From: Solirubrobacteraceae bacterium | GTDB taxonomy: Bacteria > Actinomycetota > Thermoleophilia > Solirubrobacterales > Solirubrobacteraceae | Assembly (NCBI GenBank): GCA_030681525.1 | Contig: JAUXSD010000216.1 | Location: forward strand, 1-64,000 | Direction of reading: 5' to 3' | Length of the DNA stretch: 64,000 nucleotides | In this document: positions 16,087-24,512 of the stretch, piece by piece | Position numbering within the stretch: the stretch's first letter is position 1 | Layout of the letters: the number at the start of each line of letters is the position of its first letter | Position numbers and translations under genes: made by a program | Notes under the pieces: generated by a model | Databases searched by the model: none | The model's input: only the letters and a program-made list of their open reading frames with translations | Told to the model about the DNA's origin: nothing

Positions 16087-17378
16087 GCCCGCGTCACCTT
16101 GAACTCCAGGCGACGCACCCACTTCGTGCAGTGCACGCCGGGCAGCGCGGGGACGATGATCCGCGCCGGGAAGCCGTGGTCGGCCGACAGGTCCGCGCCG
16201 TTGACGCGCAGCGCCAGCAGCGAGCGGCGGTCGCCGGCCTGGCCGGGGCTGAGCGTGGCGCGGCGGAAGCTGCCGGCGGTCTGCAGCGACTCGACGAGCA
16301 GCTCGTCGAACGCCGCCACGCCGGCGAGCGCCGCGAGGTCGCGCAGCCGCACGCCGCTCCAGGTCTGGGTCGTCGACCAGCCCTCGACACAGGCGATCGG
16401 CAGCTCGTAGGCGTGCTGCGCCAGCGCCAGCAGCCCCTCGCGCGACAGCTCGAGCGGGCGCGCGCCGCCGGCCACCGCCAGGCGCCATGCGTCGCCGGTC
16501 TGCGCGGGCCTGATCCCCACCGAGCGCGCCGTCTTGTTGATCTGGAAGTCGTTGGGGCCGTCGCCGAGATCGCGGCCGTGCGGGGCGAGCAGCGCGATCT
16601 CGCGCAGCGGCCCGCCGACCGACTGGCCGGCCGTCAGCGCGAGCAGCCCGAGCGACGCACCGCCCGTCAGCCCGAGCACGCCGCGGCGCGAGATCGTCGG
16701 CGCGCTCGGCGCCGGCGCGATGAGCGGCGAATCGCCGGTCTCCGGCGTGGTCGCGTCGAGGCCGCGGCGCAGCTCGTCGAGCAGCCGGCGCTCGCGCAGC
16801 GAGCGGCGCATCGTGGGCAGCTTGATCGCGGCGTGCAGCACGAACGCGGCGATGAAGACCCAGCCGCCGTAGAAGTGCGCCGCCAGGAACGAGAACCTCC
16901 ACGGGTAGTACAGCTGCGCGTTGAGGATCCCGGTCGCGAACTGAAACAGCGTGGAGCCGACCAGCAGGGCGAGGCTCGCGCGCTCGAGCGCGTGCGCGGG
17001 GGAGCGCAGCGGCGGCCAGTCGAACAGCCGCGGCATCGCCGACCAGAGCTTCACGAGCACGATCGGCACGAGCGCGATGCCGACCGTGACGTGCAGGCCC
17101 TGCGTCAGCGCGTACAGCCAGCTCGGGCTCGTCGGCCACGAGAACACGTAGAAGTCCAGCGGACCGGGATCGCCGATGAGGTTGTTGCGCCCGAGCGCCG
17201 GCTCGTAGGCGGCGTAGGACAGCAGGCCGGTCAGCGCGACGATCGGCAGGCCGGCGAGCAGCGCCGCGCCGAGCACCGACGTCAGCCACGGGCCGCGCAG
17301 CGGGCTGCGCCACGCGTCGCGCCGGAACGGGCCGCGTGCCGCGATGTGTGACGGGCGCCTCACCGCCCGGACGATCAC
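16083..17378 (-). CDS. Cytochrome b561-like membrane domain fused to a sulfite oxidase-like molybdopterin domain
   Basis: A 431-residue two-domain protein. Residues ~1-195 hold four to five hydrophobic helices with His residues at helix ends (GLHVTVGIALVP, AAHFYGGWVFIAAFVLHAA), resembling a b-type cytochrome. Residues ~230-431 are a molybdopterin-dependent oxidoreductase domain of the sulfite oxidase/YedY superfamily, with the Mo-ligand candidate Cys330 in ACVEGWSTTQTW and SADHGFPARIIVP. Between them is SRRGVLGLTGGASLGLLAL (about 230-248), a twin-arginine-like hydrophobic segment. The parsimonious reading is electron transfer between a periplasmic Mo site and membrane quinone or haem within one chain, in the manner of MsrP-MsrQ. 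The substrate is unknown. Confidence 0.78.
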   Translation of the reverse strand: MIVRAVRRPSHIAARGPFRRDAWRSPLRGPWLTSVLGAALLAGLPIVALTGLLSYAAYEPALGRNNLIGDPGPLDFYVFSWPTSPSWLYALTQGLHVTVGIALVPIVLVKLWSAMPRLFDWPPLRSPAHALERASLALLVGSTLFQFATGILNAQLYYPWRFSFLAAHFYGGWVFIAAFVLHAAIKLPTMRRSLRERRLLDELRRGLDATTPETGDSPLIAPAPSAPTISRRGVLGLTGGASLGLLALTAGQSVGGPLREIALLAPHGRDLGDGPNDFQINKTARSVGIRPAQTGDAWRLAVAGGARPLELSREGLLALAQHAYELPIACVEGWSTTQTWSGVRLRDLAALAGVAAFDELLVESLQTAGSFRRATLSPGQAGDRRSLLALRVNGADLSADHGFPARIIVPALPGVHCTKWVRRLEFKVTRA

Positions 17379-17466
17379 CGATCGCAGCCGGCGCCGGAAG
17401 GGGGCGCGGCCGTCGTTCAGCGAATCGTCATCGCAGTCGGGGCGCGGCGGGGCGCCCGCGTGCCGG

Positions 17467-17841
17467 TCAGCGCACCTCGGGCGCCGCCGCGCCGGTCAGG
17501 TGATCCAGGACGCGCTGGAAATCCTGGGTCGGCGAGAAATCCACGTACTCGCAGTCCTCCAGGGCCTGCGGCGCGTGGCCCGGCGCCCAGTAGAACGCGT
17601 CCCCGGCGGCGAAGTCCTGGTGACCGTCGGTGGTGTGCATCCGCACCCGGCCCTTGAGCATGTAGCCCCAGTGCGGGCAGGGGCAGAGATCGTCGGGCAG
17701 CCCGACGGTGGCCGGTCGCAGGTCGGTGCCCGCCGGCAGGCTGACGAACCCGACCATCAGGCCTTCCTGATCGAGGACGCGGACCTCGACGCCGCCGTCG
17801 GCGATCGCGACGGGCACGTCCTCGCGGGGGATGCAGCGCAT
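17467..17841 (-). CDS. Cupin-domain protein
   Basis: A 124-residue single-domain beta-barrel protein. The cupin features are weak but present: CPHWGYMLKGRVRMHTTDG (motif 1-like, with His and Gly residues), then AGDAFYWAPGHAPQ (motif 2-like, with GD and His). A CPCPHW cluster is unusual. ATG 17841 is supported by GGAGG about 6 bases upstream; longer readings start inside a neighbouring palindrome. It could bind a metal and a small molecule. A strong inverted repeat 28 bases upstream suggests tight regulation. The enzymatic role is not determinable. Confidence 0.7.
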   Translation of the reverse strand: MRCIPREDVPVAIADGGVEVRVLDQEGLMVGFVSLPAGTDLRPATVGLPDDLCPCPHWGYMLKGRVRMHTTDGHQDFAAGDAFYWAPGHAPQALEDCEYVDFSPTQDFQRVLDHLTGAAAPEVR

Positions 17842-17868
17842 GGGAGACCTCCTGGTCGTCGTGTGATC

Positions 17869-17891
17869 GCGTCGTGCGCGTGGCACGACGC
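17869..17891. promoter_or_regulatory. 9-bp inverted repeat upstream of the cupin gene (candidate operator)
   Basis: GCGTCGTGC-GCGTG-GCACGACGC is a perfect 9-bp inverted repeat with a 5-base spacer, centred about 39 bases before the cupin ATG (minus strand). The size and symmetry suit a dimeric repressor. As it also lies 60 bases below the end of the FAD-GNAT gene, a terminator role for that gene is the alternative. Confidence 0.5.
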
Positions 17892-17950
17892 GCAGACACG
17901 GTCGCCGACGGGCGTTCCCGAAACGTTCCCCAACCGGGTTCGTCGGCTCG

Positions 17951-19954
17951 TCATGCCGGCGCGCGCCACATCCGCCACAGCGGGGGGCCGTCGTCAGGCA
18001 GGCGGATCTCGTCGACGACGGCAAACCCGTTGCGCCGATAGAGCGCGACGTTGCGCGGCGTTGTCGCTTCGAGGTAGGCCGGCAGGCCCTCGCGGTCACA
18101 GCGCGCGAGCATCGGCCTCATGAGCGCCGTGCCGATGCCCCGGCCCTGCCATTCGGGCAGCACGCCGAGAAACGGCAGGTAGAGGTGCGGCTCACCCGGG
18201 TGGTGGCGGTCCATGAACGCCATGGCCTTGATCGCACGGGCCAGGCCGCGGCGCCAGACGGCCGCCATGACCGGCAGCAGTCGCACGCTGTCGAGCGGGC
18301 GCAGCTGCCACGCCCCCGGGGGCGTCCAGAGCGCCGCGGCGATGACGGTCTCGGTCGTGTACGTCTCGTCGTGGGGCAACGCGAGCCGCGGCAGGACGAG
18401 CGAGCCGTACATCCGCTCGAGCCGGTGCAGCCGGTCGCTGGGGTCCGGGAAGAAATACGCGGACACCGGGTCGTCGAGGAACGCCTGCGCCAGCACGCGC
18501 GCGATGCGCTCGACGTCCTCGGTGGTCGCCTTGCGCACGGCCGGCGCGGCGGCGCCCGTCGGACCGCCGCCCGCTGCGAGCTCGCGCACGGCCTGGTGCG
18601 TGCGAAACACGCCGTGCGGATCCCAGTCCGCCTTGACCGCCACGAGGCGCTCGCCGCTCGCCCCGAACGCGTGGGTCATCCGCGAGCCGCCCTCCGCGCC
18701 GAGGAAGTTCGGGTACGCGGCCCCGGTCGACCAGGGCTTCATGTCGCCGCCGAACGCGCGGGCGAGGGTGCGACAGCGCGCGTCGTCGCGCGGGTCATCC
18801 CAGAGCAGGAGCGGGTGCACGATGAAGCGCGCCTCGCGACCGGCCAGCGGCGAGTGCTCGGGCCCGGCGCGGCGGACGGCGCCGCCCCACGCGACGACGA
18901 ACACCTGCGACGGCCCCGCCGGCAGCTCGGCGGCGCGCGCGACGAGCACGTCGACCGCCGCGTCGGGCAGGTCGACGACGCTCTCTGCCGTCCAGTAGTT
19001 GCGGTAGCCGGGCGGATCGTCGACGGAGCACTGGAACTCGGCGTAGGTCGTCGGGCCGAAGAAGTCGGCAGCGGGACCCAGCGCCCGGATCGGCGCCAGC
19101 GCCCGCTCGCCGTCGGCGACGCCGCCGGCCCACATGCCGAGCACCGCGATCGCCGGGCGGCCGCGCAGCTCGGCGGGCACGTCGTCGTCCTCGGGCGCGG
19201 TGATGAACGCGCAGGCCAGCGAGAGCTCGCCCGCTGCGCCGTTCATGACGTCGCGGAAGGCGCGCATGACCTCCCGCGCACGGGCGCGCTCGAACAGCGC
19301 GACGCCGGCCCACACCGCGGGACCGAGCGGATGCAGCTCGAGCTCGAGCGCCGTCACGACGCCGAAGCTGCCGCCGCCGCCGCGCAGCGCCCACAGCAGT
19401 TCGCGATTCTCGTCGGCCGACGCGCGCACGATCCGGCCGTCCCACGTGACGAGCTCGGCGGCGACGAGGTTGTCGCACGCCAGGCCGTGCTTGCGCTCCA
19501 GCCACCCCGAGCCGCCGCCCAAGGTCAGCCCGGCCACGCCGGTCGTCGACACGCGGCCACCCGTCGTCGCGAGCCCGTGGACCTGCGTCGCGCGGTCCAT
19601 GTCGGCCGCGGTCGCCCCGCCGCCGACACGCACGGTGCGCCGCGCGGCGTCGACGTCGACGCCGTTCATGCCGCGAACGTCGAGCACGACACCGTCGTCG
19701 CACAGCGACAGGCCGGCGACCGAGTGTCCCCCGGACCGCACGGCGACCGGCAACTCGTGATCGCGGGCGAACGCCAGTGCTGCCACGACGTCGTCGACGA
19801 CGACGCACTCGGCGACGATGCGCGGCCGGCGGTCGATCATCGTGTTGAACAGGGTGCAGGCGTCGCGGTAGGACGCGTCGCCGGGCTCGTGCACGCCGCC
19901 GTGGAGGCGAAAGCGCAGCTCGTCGAGGCTGGAGTCGGTGCGGGTGGTGGACAT
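17951..19954 (-). CDS. FAD-binding (BBE-type) oxidase fused to a GNAT acetyltransferase
   Basis: A 667-residue fusion. Residues ~1-460 are a PCMH-type FAD oxidase: RSGGHSVAGLSL carries the His that covalently binds FAD in berberine-bridge-enzyme relatives. GVAGLTLGGGSGWLERKHGL occupies the position where bicovalent enzymes have a Cys, so the flavin should be attached through His only. ALRGGGGSFGVVT follows. Residues ~472-667 are a complete GNAT domain starting VRKATTEDVERIARVL, with the acetyl-CoA loop PEWQGRGIGTALM and the C-terminal ATTPRNVALYRRNGF. A Gly/Ala-rich linker joins them in one continuous frame. ATG 19954 precedes STTRTDSSLDEL. A TPR-LuxR regulator lies upstream on the same strand. 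Substrate unknown; oxidation and acylation of one product is a reasonable guess. Confidence 0.83.
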   Translation of the reverse strand: MSTTRTDSSLDELRFRLHGGVHEPGDASYRDACTLFNTMIDRRPRIVAECVVVDDVVAALAFARDHELPVAVRSGGHSVAGLSLCDDGVVLDVRGMNGVDVDAARRTVRVGGGATAADMDRATQVHGLATTGGRVSTTGVAGLTLGGGSGWLERKHGLACDNLVAAELVTWDGRIVRASADENRELLWALRGGGGSFGVVTALELELHPLGPAVWAGVALFERARAREVMRAFRDVMNGAAGELSLACAFITAPEDDDVPAELRGRPAIAVLGMWAGGVADGERALAPIRALGPAADFFGPTTYAEFQCSVDDPPGYRNYWTAESVVDLPDAAVDVLVARAAELPAGPSQVFVVAWGGAVRRAGPEHSPLAGREARFIVHPLLLWDDPRDDARCRTLARAFGGDMKPWSTGAAYPNFLGAEGGSRMTHAFGASGERLVAVKADWDPHGVFRTHQAVRELAAGGGPTGAAAPAVRKATTEDVERIARVLAQAFLDDPVSAYFFPDPSDRLHRLERMYGSLVLPRLALPHDETYTTETVIAAALWTPPGAWQLRPLDSVRLLPVMAAVWRRGLARAIKAMAFMDRHHPGEPHLYLPFLGVLPEWQGRGIGTALMRPMLARCDREGLPAYLEATTPRNVALYRRNGFAVVDEIRLPDDGPPLWRMWRAPA

Positions 19955-19995
19955 GCGACGATCCTCGCGCCGTGGCCGAGGCGCAGCTTCACCGC

Positions 19996-20029
19996 AACCG
20001 GCCATCGTGCGAGATGGCCGAAACCGGCC
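19996..20029. promoter_or_regulatory. Inverted and direct repeats between the LuxR gene and FAD-GNAT gene
   Basis: CGGCCATC (19999-20006) and GATGGCCG (20013-20020) form an 8-bp inverted repeat with a 6-base loop. AACCGGCC is also repeated directly at 19996-20003 and 20022-20029. The element lies between the TPR-LuxR stop (20040) and the FAD-GNAT start (19954), so it may be a terminator for the regulator or an operator for the oxidase. Confidence 0.4.
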
Positions 20030-20039
20030 AGTGACGGCG

Positions 20040-21662
20040 TCAGAGCAGGCCGTGCCGGGTGGCGTACGCCACGGCGGCGGCGCGCGACGGCACGCGCAGC
20101 TTCGCTCGGATGTTCGCGATGTGGCGGTGAATCGTGTGCGGGCTGAGAAACAGCCGCTCGGCGATCGAGGCGTCTCCGAGTCCCTGCGCCACGTAGCGCA
20201 GGATCTCGACCTCACGCGCGCTGAGCTCGTCGGTGGCGGTGCCACGGCTGCCGCGCGGCGTGTGCAGCAGGGCCAGGGCCTCGCGCGCTGCGCGTCCGTG
20301 CGCTGCGGCGCCCTCGCAGCGACCGAGCGCCTCCAGCGCGCCGGCCAGAAGCAGCCGCGCGCGGGCCGCCTCGAACGGCGCCGAGCAGGCATCGAACAGA
20401 TCGCCCGCGTCCTCGGCCGCCCGCCGGGCGGCGTCGTGGTCGCCCGCCGCCGCCAGCACCTCGGCGAGCACCAGGCGGCTACGCCCGCGCATGTACGGCG
20501 TCAGCGGCGCGGCCTCGCGCTCGAGCTCGGCGGCCGCAGCCGCCGCGCCGGCGCCGTCGCCCTCCGCCGCGCGAGCGCGCGCCAGCAGCTCGAGCGCGGG
20601 GACGCGATCGAAGACGCTCGCGCCACCGGCCAGCCGGCGCAGGACGCGGTCGGCCGCGTCGACCGCCGCGCCGGGGTCGCCGTCCAGCAGGTCCAGTTCG
20701 GCCACGCCGAGGATGGCCTGCGGCAGCGGCAGCGCCGCTTCGAACAGCGCACGCGCCTGGGCGAGCTCGCCTTGGCGCACGCGCAGCCGGCCGAGGCGGA
20801 CGTTGCTCGGCGCCGCGAGCGCCGGGCGCGTCGTGCTCAGGTCCTCGATCGCGCTGACGAGCTCCGTCTCGGCCGACCTCCAGTCGCCGCCGGTCGCCAG
20901 CACCTCGCCATACGCGGTGCGACAGACCCCGAAGAAGTGCCGCGCGTGCCACGTCGCCGACCAGCTGTGCATCGCGCGGCACCACTGCGCCGCGCGCCCG
21001 AAGTCGCCGACGTCCGCGCAGGCGGAGACCGTGTGGCAGAGCGCCCAGCCGGGCGCGGCGGTCTCGGCGAAGTCCTCGCCGACCGCCAGCGCGGCGCTTT
21101 CCTCCAGGCGTCGCAGGCCGTCCTCGATCGCTCCCGCCGCCACGAGGGCGCTGCCGAGGATCGCCAGGGCCACCACCTCCACCCCGCTGTCCGCGATGCC
21201 CCGCGCGAGCTCCAGTGCCTCGACGGCCCCCCGCTCGGCGGACGGCGGATCGGAATGGACGAGCAGCGCGATATCCGACTCGAGCAGCATGATCCACGCC
21301 TGCTCGGCGCAGGGCTCGTGGTCGCGGACGAGCGATCGCGCCCGCCGCAGCCATGCCGATGCGACTGCGTCGTCGCCGTGGAAGTCGAGATGGTCCGAGC
21401 CGAGCCACATCGCCGTGCGAGCCGCGCCGCGCGCGTCGCCGGCGCGCCGGTACCCGCGATAGGCGCGCTCGCGCGCGTCCAGCGTTGCCCGCTGGTCGCC
21501 CTGCCACCACGCCGCGCGGCTCAGGCCTTCCCACGCCTCGGGCGCGTCCCCCTCGGCGACGGCCGCCTCGAAGCGGGCGCGCGCCACGACCCAGTCCGCG
21601 CGCGCGAGCGCCGCGCGGCCCGCCGTCAGCGAATCCGCCCGGCTGGCCTTCGGCGTGCCCAT
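20040..21662 (-). CDS. LuxR-family regulator with TPR-like sensor region
   Basis: A 540-residue regulator without an ATPase domain. Residues ~10-460 are Ala-rich helical repeats of TPR type (LSRAAWWQGDQRATLDARERAYRGYRRAG and similar units). The C-terminus is a LuxR/FixJ helix-turn-helix: LSAREVEILRYVAQGL, then IAERLFLSPHTIHRHIANIRAKL. The domain order matches the protein encoded at 46080-47720, and both end in the same HGLL tail, so they are paralogues. It sits directly upstream of the FAD-GNAT oxidase gene on the same strand and is the obvious candidate for its regulator. The inducing signal is unknown. Confidence 0.85.
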   Translation of the reverse strand: MGTPKASRADSLTAGRAALARADWVVARARFEAAVAEGDAPEAWEGLSRAAWWQGDQRATLDARERAYRGYRRAGDARGAARTAMWLGSDHLDFHGDDAVASAWLRRARSLVRDHEPCAEQAWIMLLESDIALLVHSDPPSAERGAVEALELARGIADSGVEVVALAILGSALVAAGAIEDGLRRLEESAALAVGEDFAETAAPGWALCHTVSACADVGDFGRAAQWCRAMHSWSATWHARHFFGVCRTAYGEVLATGGDWRSAETELVSAIEDLSTTRPALAAPSNVRLGRLRVRQGELAQARALFEAALPLPQAILGVAELDLLDGDPGAAVDAADRVLRRLAGGASVFDRVPALELLARARAAEGDGAGAAAAAAELEREAAPLTPYMRGRSRLVLAEVLAAAGDHDAARRAAEDAGDLFDACSAPFEAARARLLLAGALEALGRCEGAAAHGRAAREALALLHTPRGSRGTATDELSAREVEILRYVAQGLGDASIAERLFLSPHTIHRHIANIRAKLRVPSRAAAVAYATRHGLL

Positions 21663-21773
21663 CGACCGAGCCTAACCCCCCGTGCGGCAGGGCGCCCGTC
21701 GCGTCGCTGCACGCCTTCCGCGCCGGGCTCCGTCATCGTGCCGGCGTGCAGCCGGCGGGTGCCGGTCCTCGGC

Positions 21774-22988
21774 TCACGTCGCCCCGGCCTCGGCGTAGGC
21801 CGCCTCGCGGCGCGGCGCCGGCGGTCTGAGCAGGGCGGTCAGTCCCGCCGCCGCGGCGAGGATCGGGCCGGACGCCGCGATCACGAGCGCCACACGCGGC
21901 CCGACCGCGGTCACGAGCAGACCGCCGGCCCCGACCGCGCCGAGCTCGGCGCTGTTGCGCGCCGCGTTGTAGGCGGCAAACGCGCGGCCGTGGACGGCCG
22001 CCGGCACACGCGCCGAGATGAGCCCGCGCAGCAGCACGTTCTTGACGCCGTGGCCGACGCCGCCGACGAGATACCCGGCGAACGCCACGGGCAGGATCGC
22101 CCACGTGGCCTGAGCGCCCATCCCGGCGCCCTGCACGGCGAGCGCGACGAGCGCCGCCGCGGCGATGATCCGCGGCGGCACGCGGCGGGCCAGCGCCGTG
22201 GCGCCGCTGACCATGCCGGCCATCCAGGCGCAGACGAGGAGCGCGTACGCGGTATCGCTCGCGCCGACGACGTCCTTGAGGTAGAAGATCTCGACCGTCA
22301 GGGACGCCGAGATGAACAGCAGCGCTCCGACCGCGGCGGCCAGCGTGATCCGCAGGACCCGGTCGCGGCGCAGCACCCGGAAGCCCTCGAGCGCGTGCAG
22401 CCGTTCGCCCGGCACCCGCGCGCTGGGCGGGCGGCGGGCGCGCATCGTGCCCGCGGCGATGGCGATGGCCAGGAACGTCACGGCGTTGGCCAGCAGGGCC
22501 GTCTGCGGGCCGAGCGCCGCCAACCCGGCGGCCAGCAGCGGCCCGGCCGCGAAGCCCGCGTAGCGCGCCGACTCGACGACACCCGTGGCCTCGGTGACGC
22601 GCCCGGCGCCGGCGACGGCCGGGATCAGCGTGAACTCGGCCGGCTGGGCGAACGCGTTGCCGATCGTCAGCAGCGCCGTCAGCGCCAGGATCGCCGCCAG
22701 CTCACCACCGCTGAACGCCAGCGCCGCGGCGACCGCCGCCTGAGCCAGCGACGCGAGGACGAGCACGCGGACGCTCTCGCAGCGGTCGGCGACCAGGCCG
22801 GCCAGGGGCGCCAGGAGCACCATCGGCAGCAGCGTCGCGGCGAACAGCGCCGAGACGGCCAGGCCGCTGCCGGTCAGCGCGTGGACCTGCAGCGCCAGCA
22901 CGATGAGGGCCAGCAGATCGCCGGCCGCCGAGAGGAAGACGGCGCCCGCCAGGCAGCGCAGGTCGCGGGACATGGCGGGCGGGGCCAT
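21774..22988 (-). CDS. MFS transporter (12-TM efflux type)
   Basis: A 404-residue major facilitator protein with 12 predicted helices. Helices 2-3 carry LLAPLAGLVADRCESVRVLV (motif A, with Asp and Arg), and helix 5 has GPLLAAGLAALGPQ. It resembles the enterobactin-exporter/macrolide-efflux branch (MFS_3-like). It lies 3 bases downstream of the FAD oxidase gene (22992-24395), so the two are surely cotranscribed and the exporter probably exports the oxidase's product or protects against it. Confidence 0.82.
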   Translation of the reverse strand: MAPPAMSRDLRCLAGAVFLSAAGDLLALIVLALQVHALTGSGLAVSALFAATLLPMVLLAPLAGLVADRCESVRVLVLASLAQAAVAAALAFSGGELAAILALTALLTIGNAFAQPAEFTLIPAVAGAGRVTEATGVVESARYAGFAAGPLLAAGLAALGPQTALLANAVTFLAIAIAAGTMRARRPPSARVPGERLHALEGFRVLRRDRVLRITLAAAVGALLFISASLTVEIFYLKDVVGASDTAYALLVCAWMAGMVSGATALARRVPPRIIAAAALVALAVQGAGMGAQATWAILPVAFAGYLVGGVGHGVKNVLLRGLISARVPAAVHGRAFAAYNAARNSAELGAVGAGGLLVTAVGPRVALVIAASGPILAAAAGLTALLRPPAPRREAAYAEAGAT

Positions 22989-22991
22989 CGG

Positions 22992-24395
22992 TCAGGCCGC
23001 GGGGCGGATGTTCTGGTTCAGGCGGAAGCGATTCTCCGGGTCGTACGCCGCCTTGATGCGCGCCAGCCGAGCGTGGTTGGCGCCGTAGCTGGCACGCACC
23101 GCGGCGTCTCCCTCCTCGAGCAGGCCGGGGAAGTTGAAGTACGTCTGGCCGTTGGAATGCGGCGTCGCGGCGCCGAGGAACGCGCGGGTGTAGTCGATGT
23201 TCGAGGCGTCGCCGGCGGGGTCGTCCCAGGTCGAGTCGACGCTCAGCATCCACTCCGAGCTGCGGTCGCCGAAGGCCGTCTCGCCGGCGCCGACGCGTCC
23301 CATCGCCCCGCCGCAGTGACGGACGATGACGAGCGTCTGCGCCGACGGGCGGCGGTCAGACCAATCTGCCGTCGTCGTGATCGCGGCGTCGGAGAACCCG
23401 TCGAGGTACAGCGCCTTCCAATAGCGGCGCGCGCCCGCGGGGAAGTACGGATCCAGCGACGCCTGGAAGTCGAGGTACGAGACGGGACCGCTCAGGTCCA
23501 GCAGCGGGGTGCTGAGCTCGCGCAGCGCACGTGTGGCGCGCTCGCCGTCGACCGGGTCGCCGGCCCACATGCCCGCCACGCCGACGTACGGCGCGCCGCG
23601 CAGCGACTCGGGCAGCTCGTCGACGACCGGCAGCGACCAGACGAGGCCGGCGGTGGACAACTCGTCGGGAGCGCCGGCTACGGCGTCGCGCCACCCGGCC
23701 AGCACGCGCACGGCGTCCTCGATCGGGTAGGCGACGTTCAGGGCGAACACCTCGGGCCCGAGCTCGTGCACGCGCAGCTCGAACGACGTGACCACGCCGA
23801 AGTTGCCGCCGCCGCCGCGCAGGGCCCAGTGCAGGTCGGCGTGCTCGCCTGCGCTCGCCCGCACGCGGCGGCCGTCGGCGAGGACGACCTCGGCCGAGAC
23901 GAGGTTGTCGACGGTCATCCCGTCACGCCGGCGCTGATGCGACACGCCGCCGCTGAGCGCCAGGCCGGCGACGCCGGTGTCGGACACCACGCCGCCGGGC
24001 GCGGCGAGACCGTACGGCGCGGTCACGCGGTCGACGTCGCCCCACGTCGCGCCGCCCTGCACGTGGACCGTGCGGGTCGCGGCGTCGAGGCTGACGCCAC
24101 GCATCGTCGACAGGTCGATCACCAGTCCCTCGTCGACGACCGCGGTACCCGCCACGTTGTGCCCGCCGCCGCGGACGGCGAGCGGCAGCCCGCGCTCGGC
24201 GGCGAAGCGCATGGCCGTGGCGACGTCGGCGGCGTCGGCGCAGCGCGCGACGACCGCCGGGCGCTTGTCGATCATGCCGTTCCACACCCGGCGCGCGGCG
24301 TCGTACTCGGCATGATCGGGCGAGATGACCGCACCGGTCAAGCGCTCGGCGAGCGCAGCGGCGAGGTGGGTGCGGGGGGTGGGCGCGACGGCCAT
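22992..24395 (-). CDS. FAD-binding (BBE-type) oxidoreductase
   Basis: A 467-residue flavoprotein oxidase. The PCMH FAD domain has RGGGHNVAGTAVVDEG with the covalent-FAD His, GVAGLALSGGVSHQRRRDGM (no second Cys), and ALRGGGGNFGVVTSFEL. The C-terminus YDPENRFRLNQNIRP is the usual berberine-bridge end. These enzymes oxidise sugars, alkaloids or polyketide alcohols with O2. ATG 24395 has an AAGGAG site 6 bases upstream. It is a paralogue of the FAD half of the fusion at 17951-19954. It is divergent from the BTAD regulator at 24513 and shares a 117-base promoter region with it that holds SARP-like repeats. Confidence 0.88.
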   Translation of the reverse strand: MAVAPTPRTHLAAALAERLTGAVISPDHAEYDAARRVWNGMIDKRPAVVARCADAADVATAMRFAAERGLPLAVRGGGHNVAGTAVVDEGLVIDLSTMRGVSLDAATRTVHVQGGATWGDVDRVTAPYGLAAPGGVVSDTGVAGLALSGGVSHQRRRDGMTVDNLVSAEVVLADGRRVRASAGEHADLHWALRGGGGNFGVVTSFELRVHELGPEVFALNVAYPIEDAVRVLAGWRDAVAGAPDELSTAGLVWSLPVVDELPESLRGAPYVGVAGMWAGDPVDGERATRALRELSTPLLDLSGPVSYLDFQASLDPYFPAGARRYWKALYLDGFSDAAITTTADWSDRRPSAQTLVIVRHCGGAMGRVGAGETAFGDRSSEWMLSVDSTWDDPAGDASNIDYTRAFLGAATPHSNGQTYFNFPGLLEEGDAAVRASYGANHARLARIKAAYDPENRFRLNQNIRPAA

Positions 24396-24428
24396 GGGGT
24401 GCTCCTTCGATGGGGACCCGCCAAGCCT

Positions 24429-24503
24429 GCGTCCACGGCGCCCGCCCTCCGTCCGCGACAGCGTCCGGGATGCGTCCCGCGCGCGTCCGGGGCCGGATAG
24501 GCT
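24429..24503 (+). promoter_or_regulatory. Heptameric direct repeats at 11-bp period with -10 box (SARP-type operator)
   Basis: GCGTCC(G/C) occurs at 24461-24467, 24472-24478 and 24483-24489, exactly 11 bp apart; related copies lie at 24429 (GCGTCCA) and 24449 (CCGTCCG). Eight bases after the last repeat is TAGGCT (24498-24503), a fair -10 hexamer, ending 9 bases before the GTG at 24513. Streptomyces SARP regulators bind 7-bp direct repeats with 11-bp periodicity whose last copy is 8 bp from the -10 box, so the layout fits the rule closely. The element lies between the BTAD regulator and the divergent FAD-oxidase/MFS operon. Confidence 0.6.
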
Positions 24504-24512
24504 CGGCGGGCC

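Noticed and set aside
19938-24500. Very long plus-strand open frame (over 1,500 codons)
   Set aside because: It is antisense to four well-supported minus-strand genes and its translation is Arg/Gly/Ala/Asp-rich with no domain; this is a codon-bias shadow of high-GC genes.
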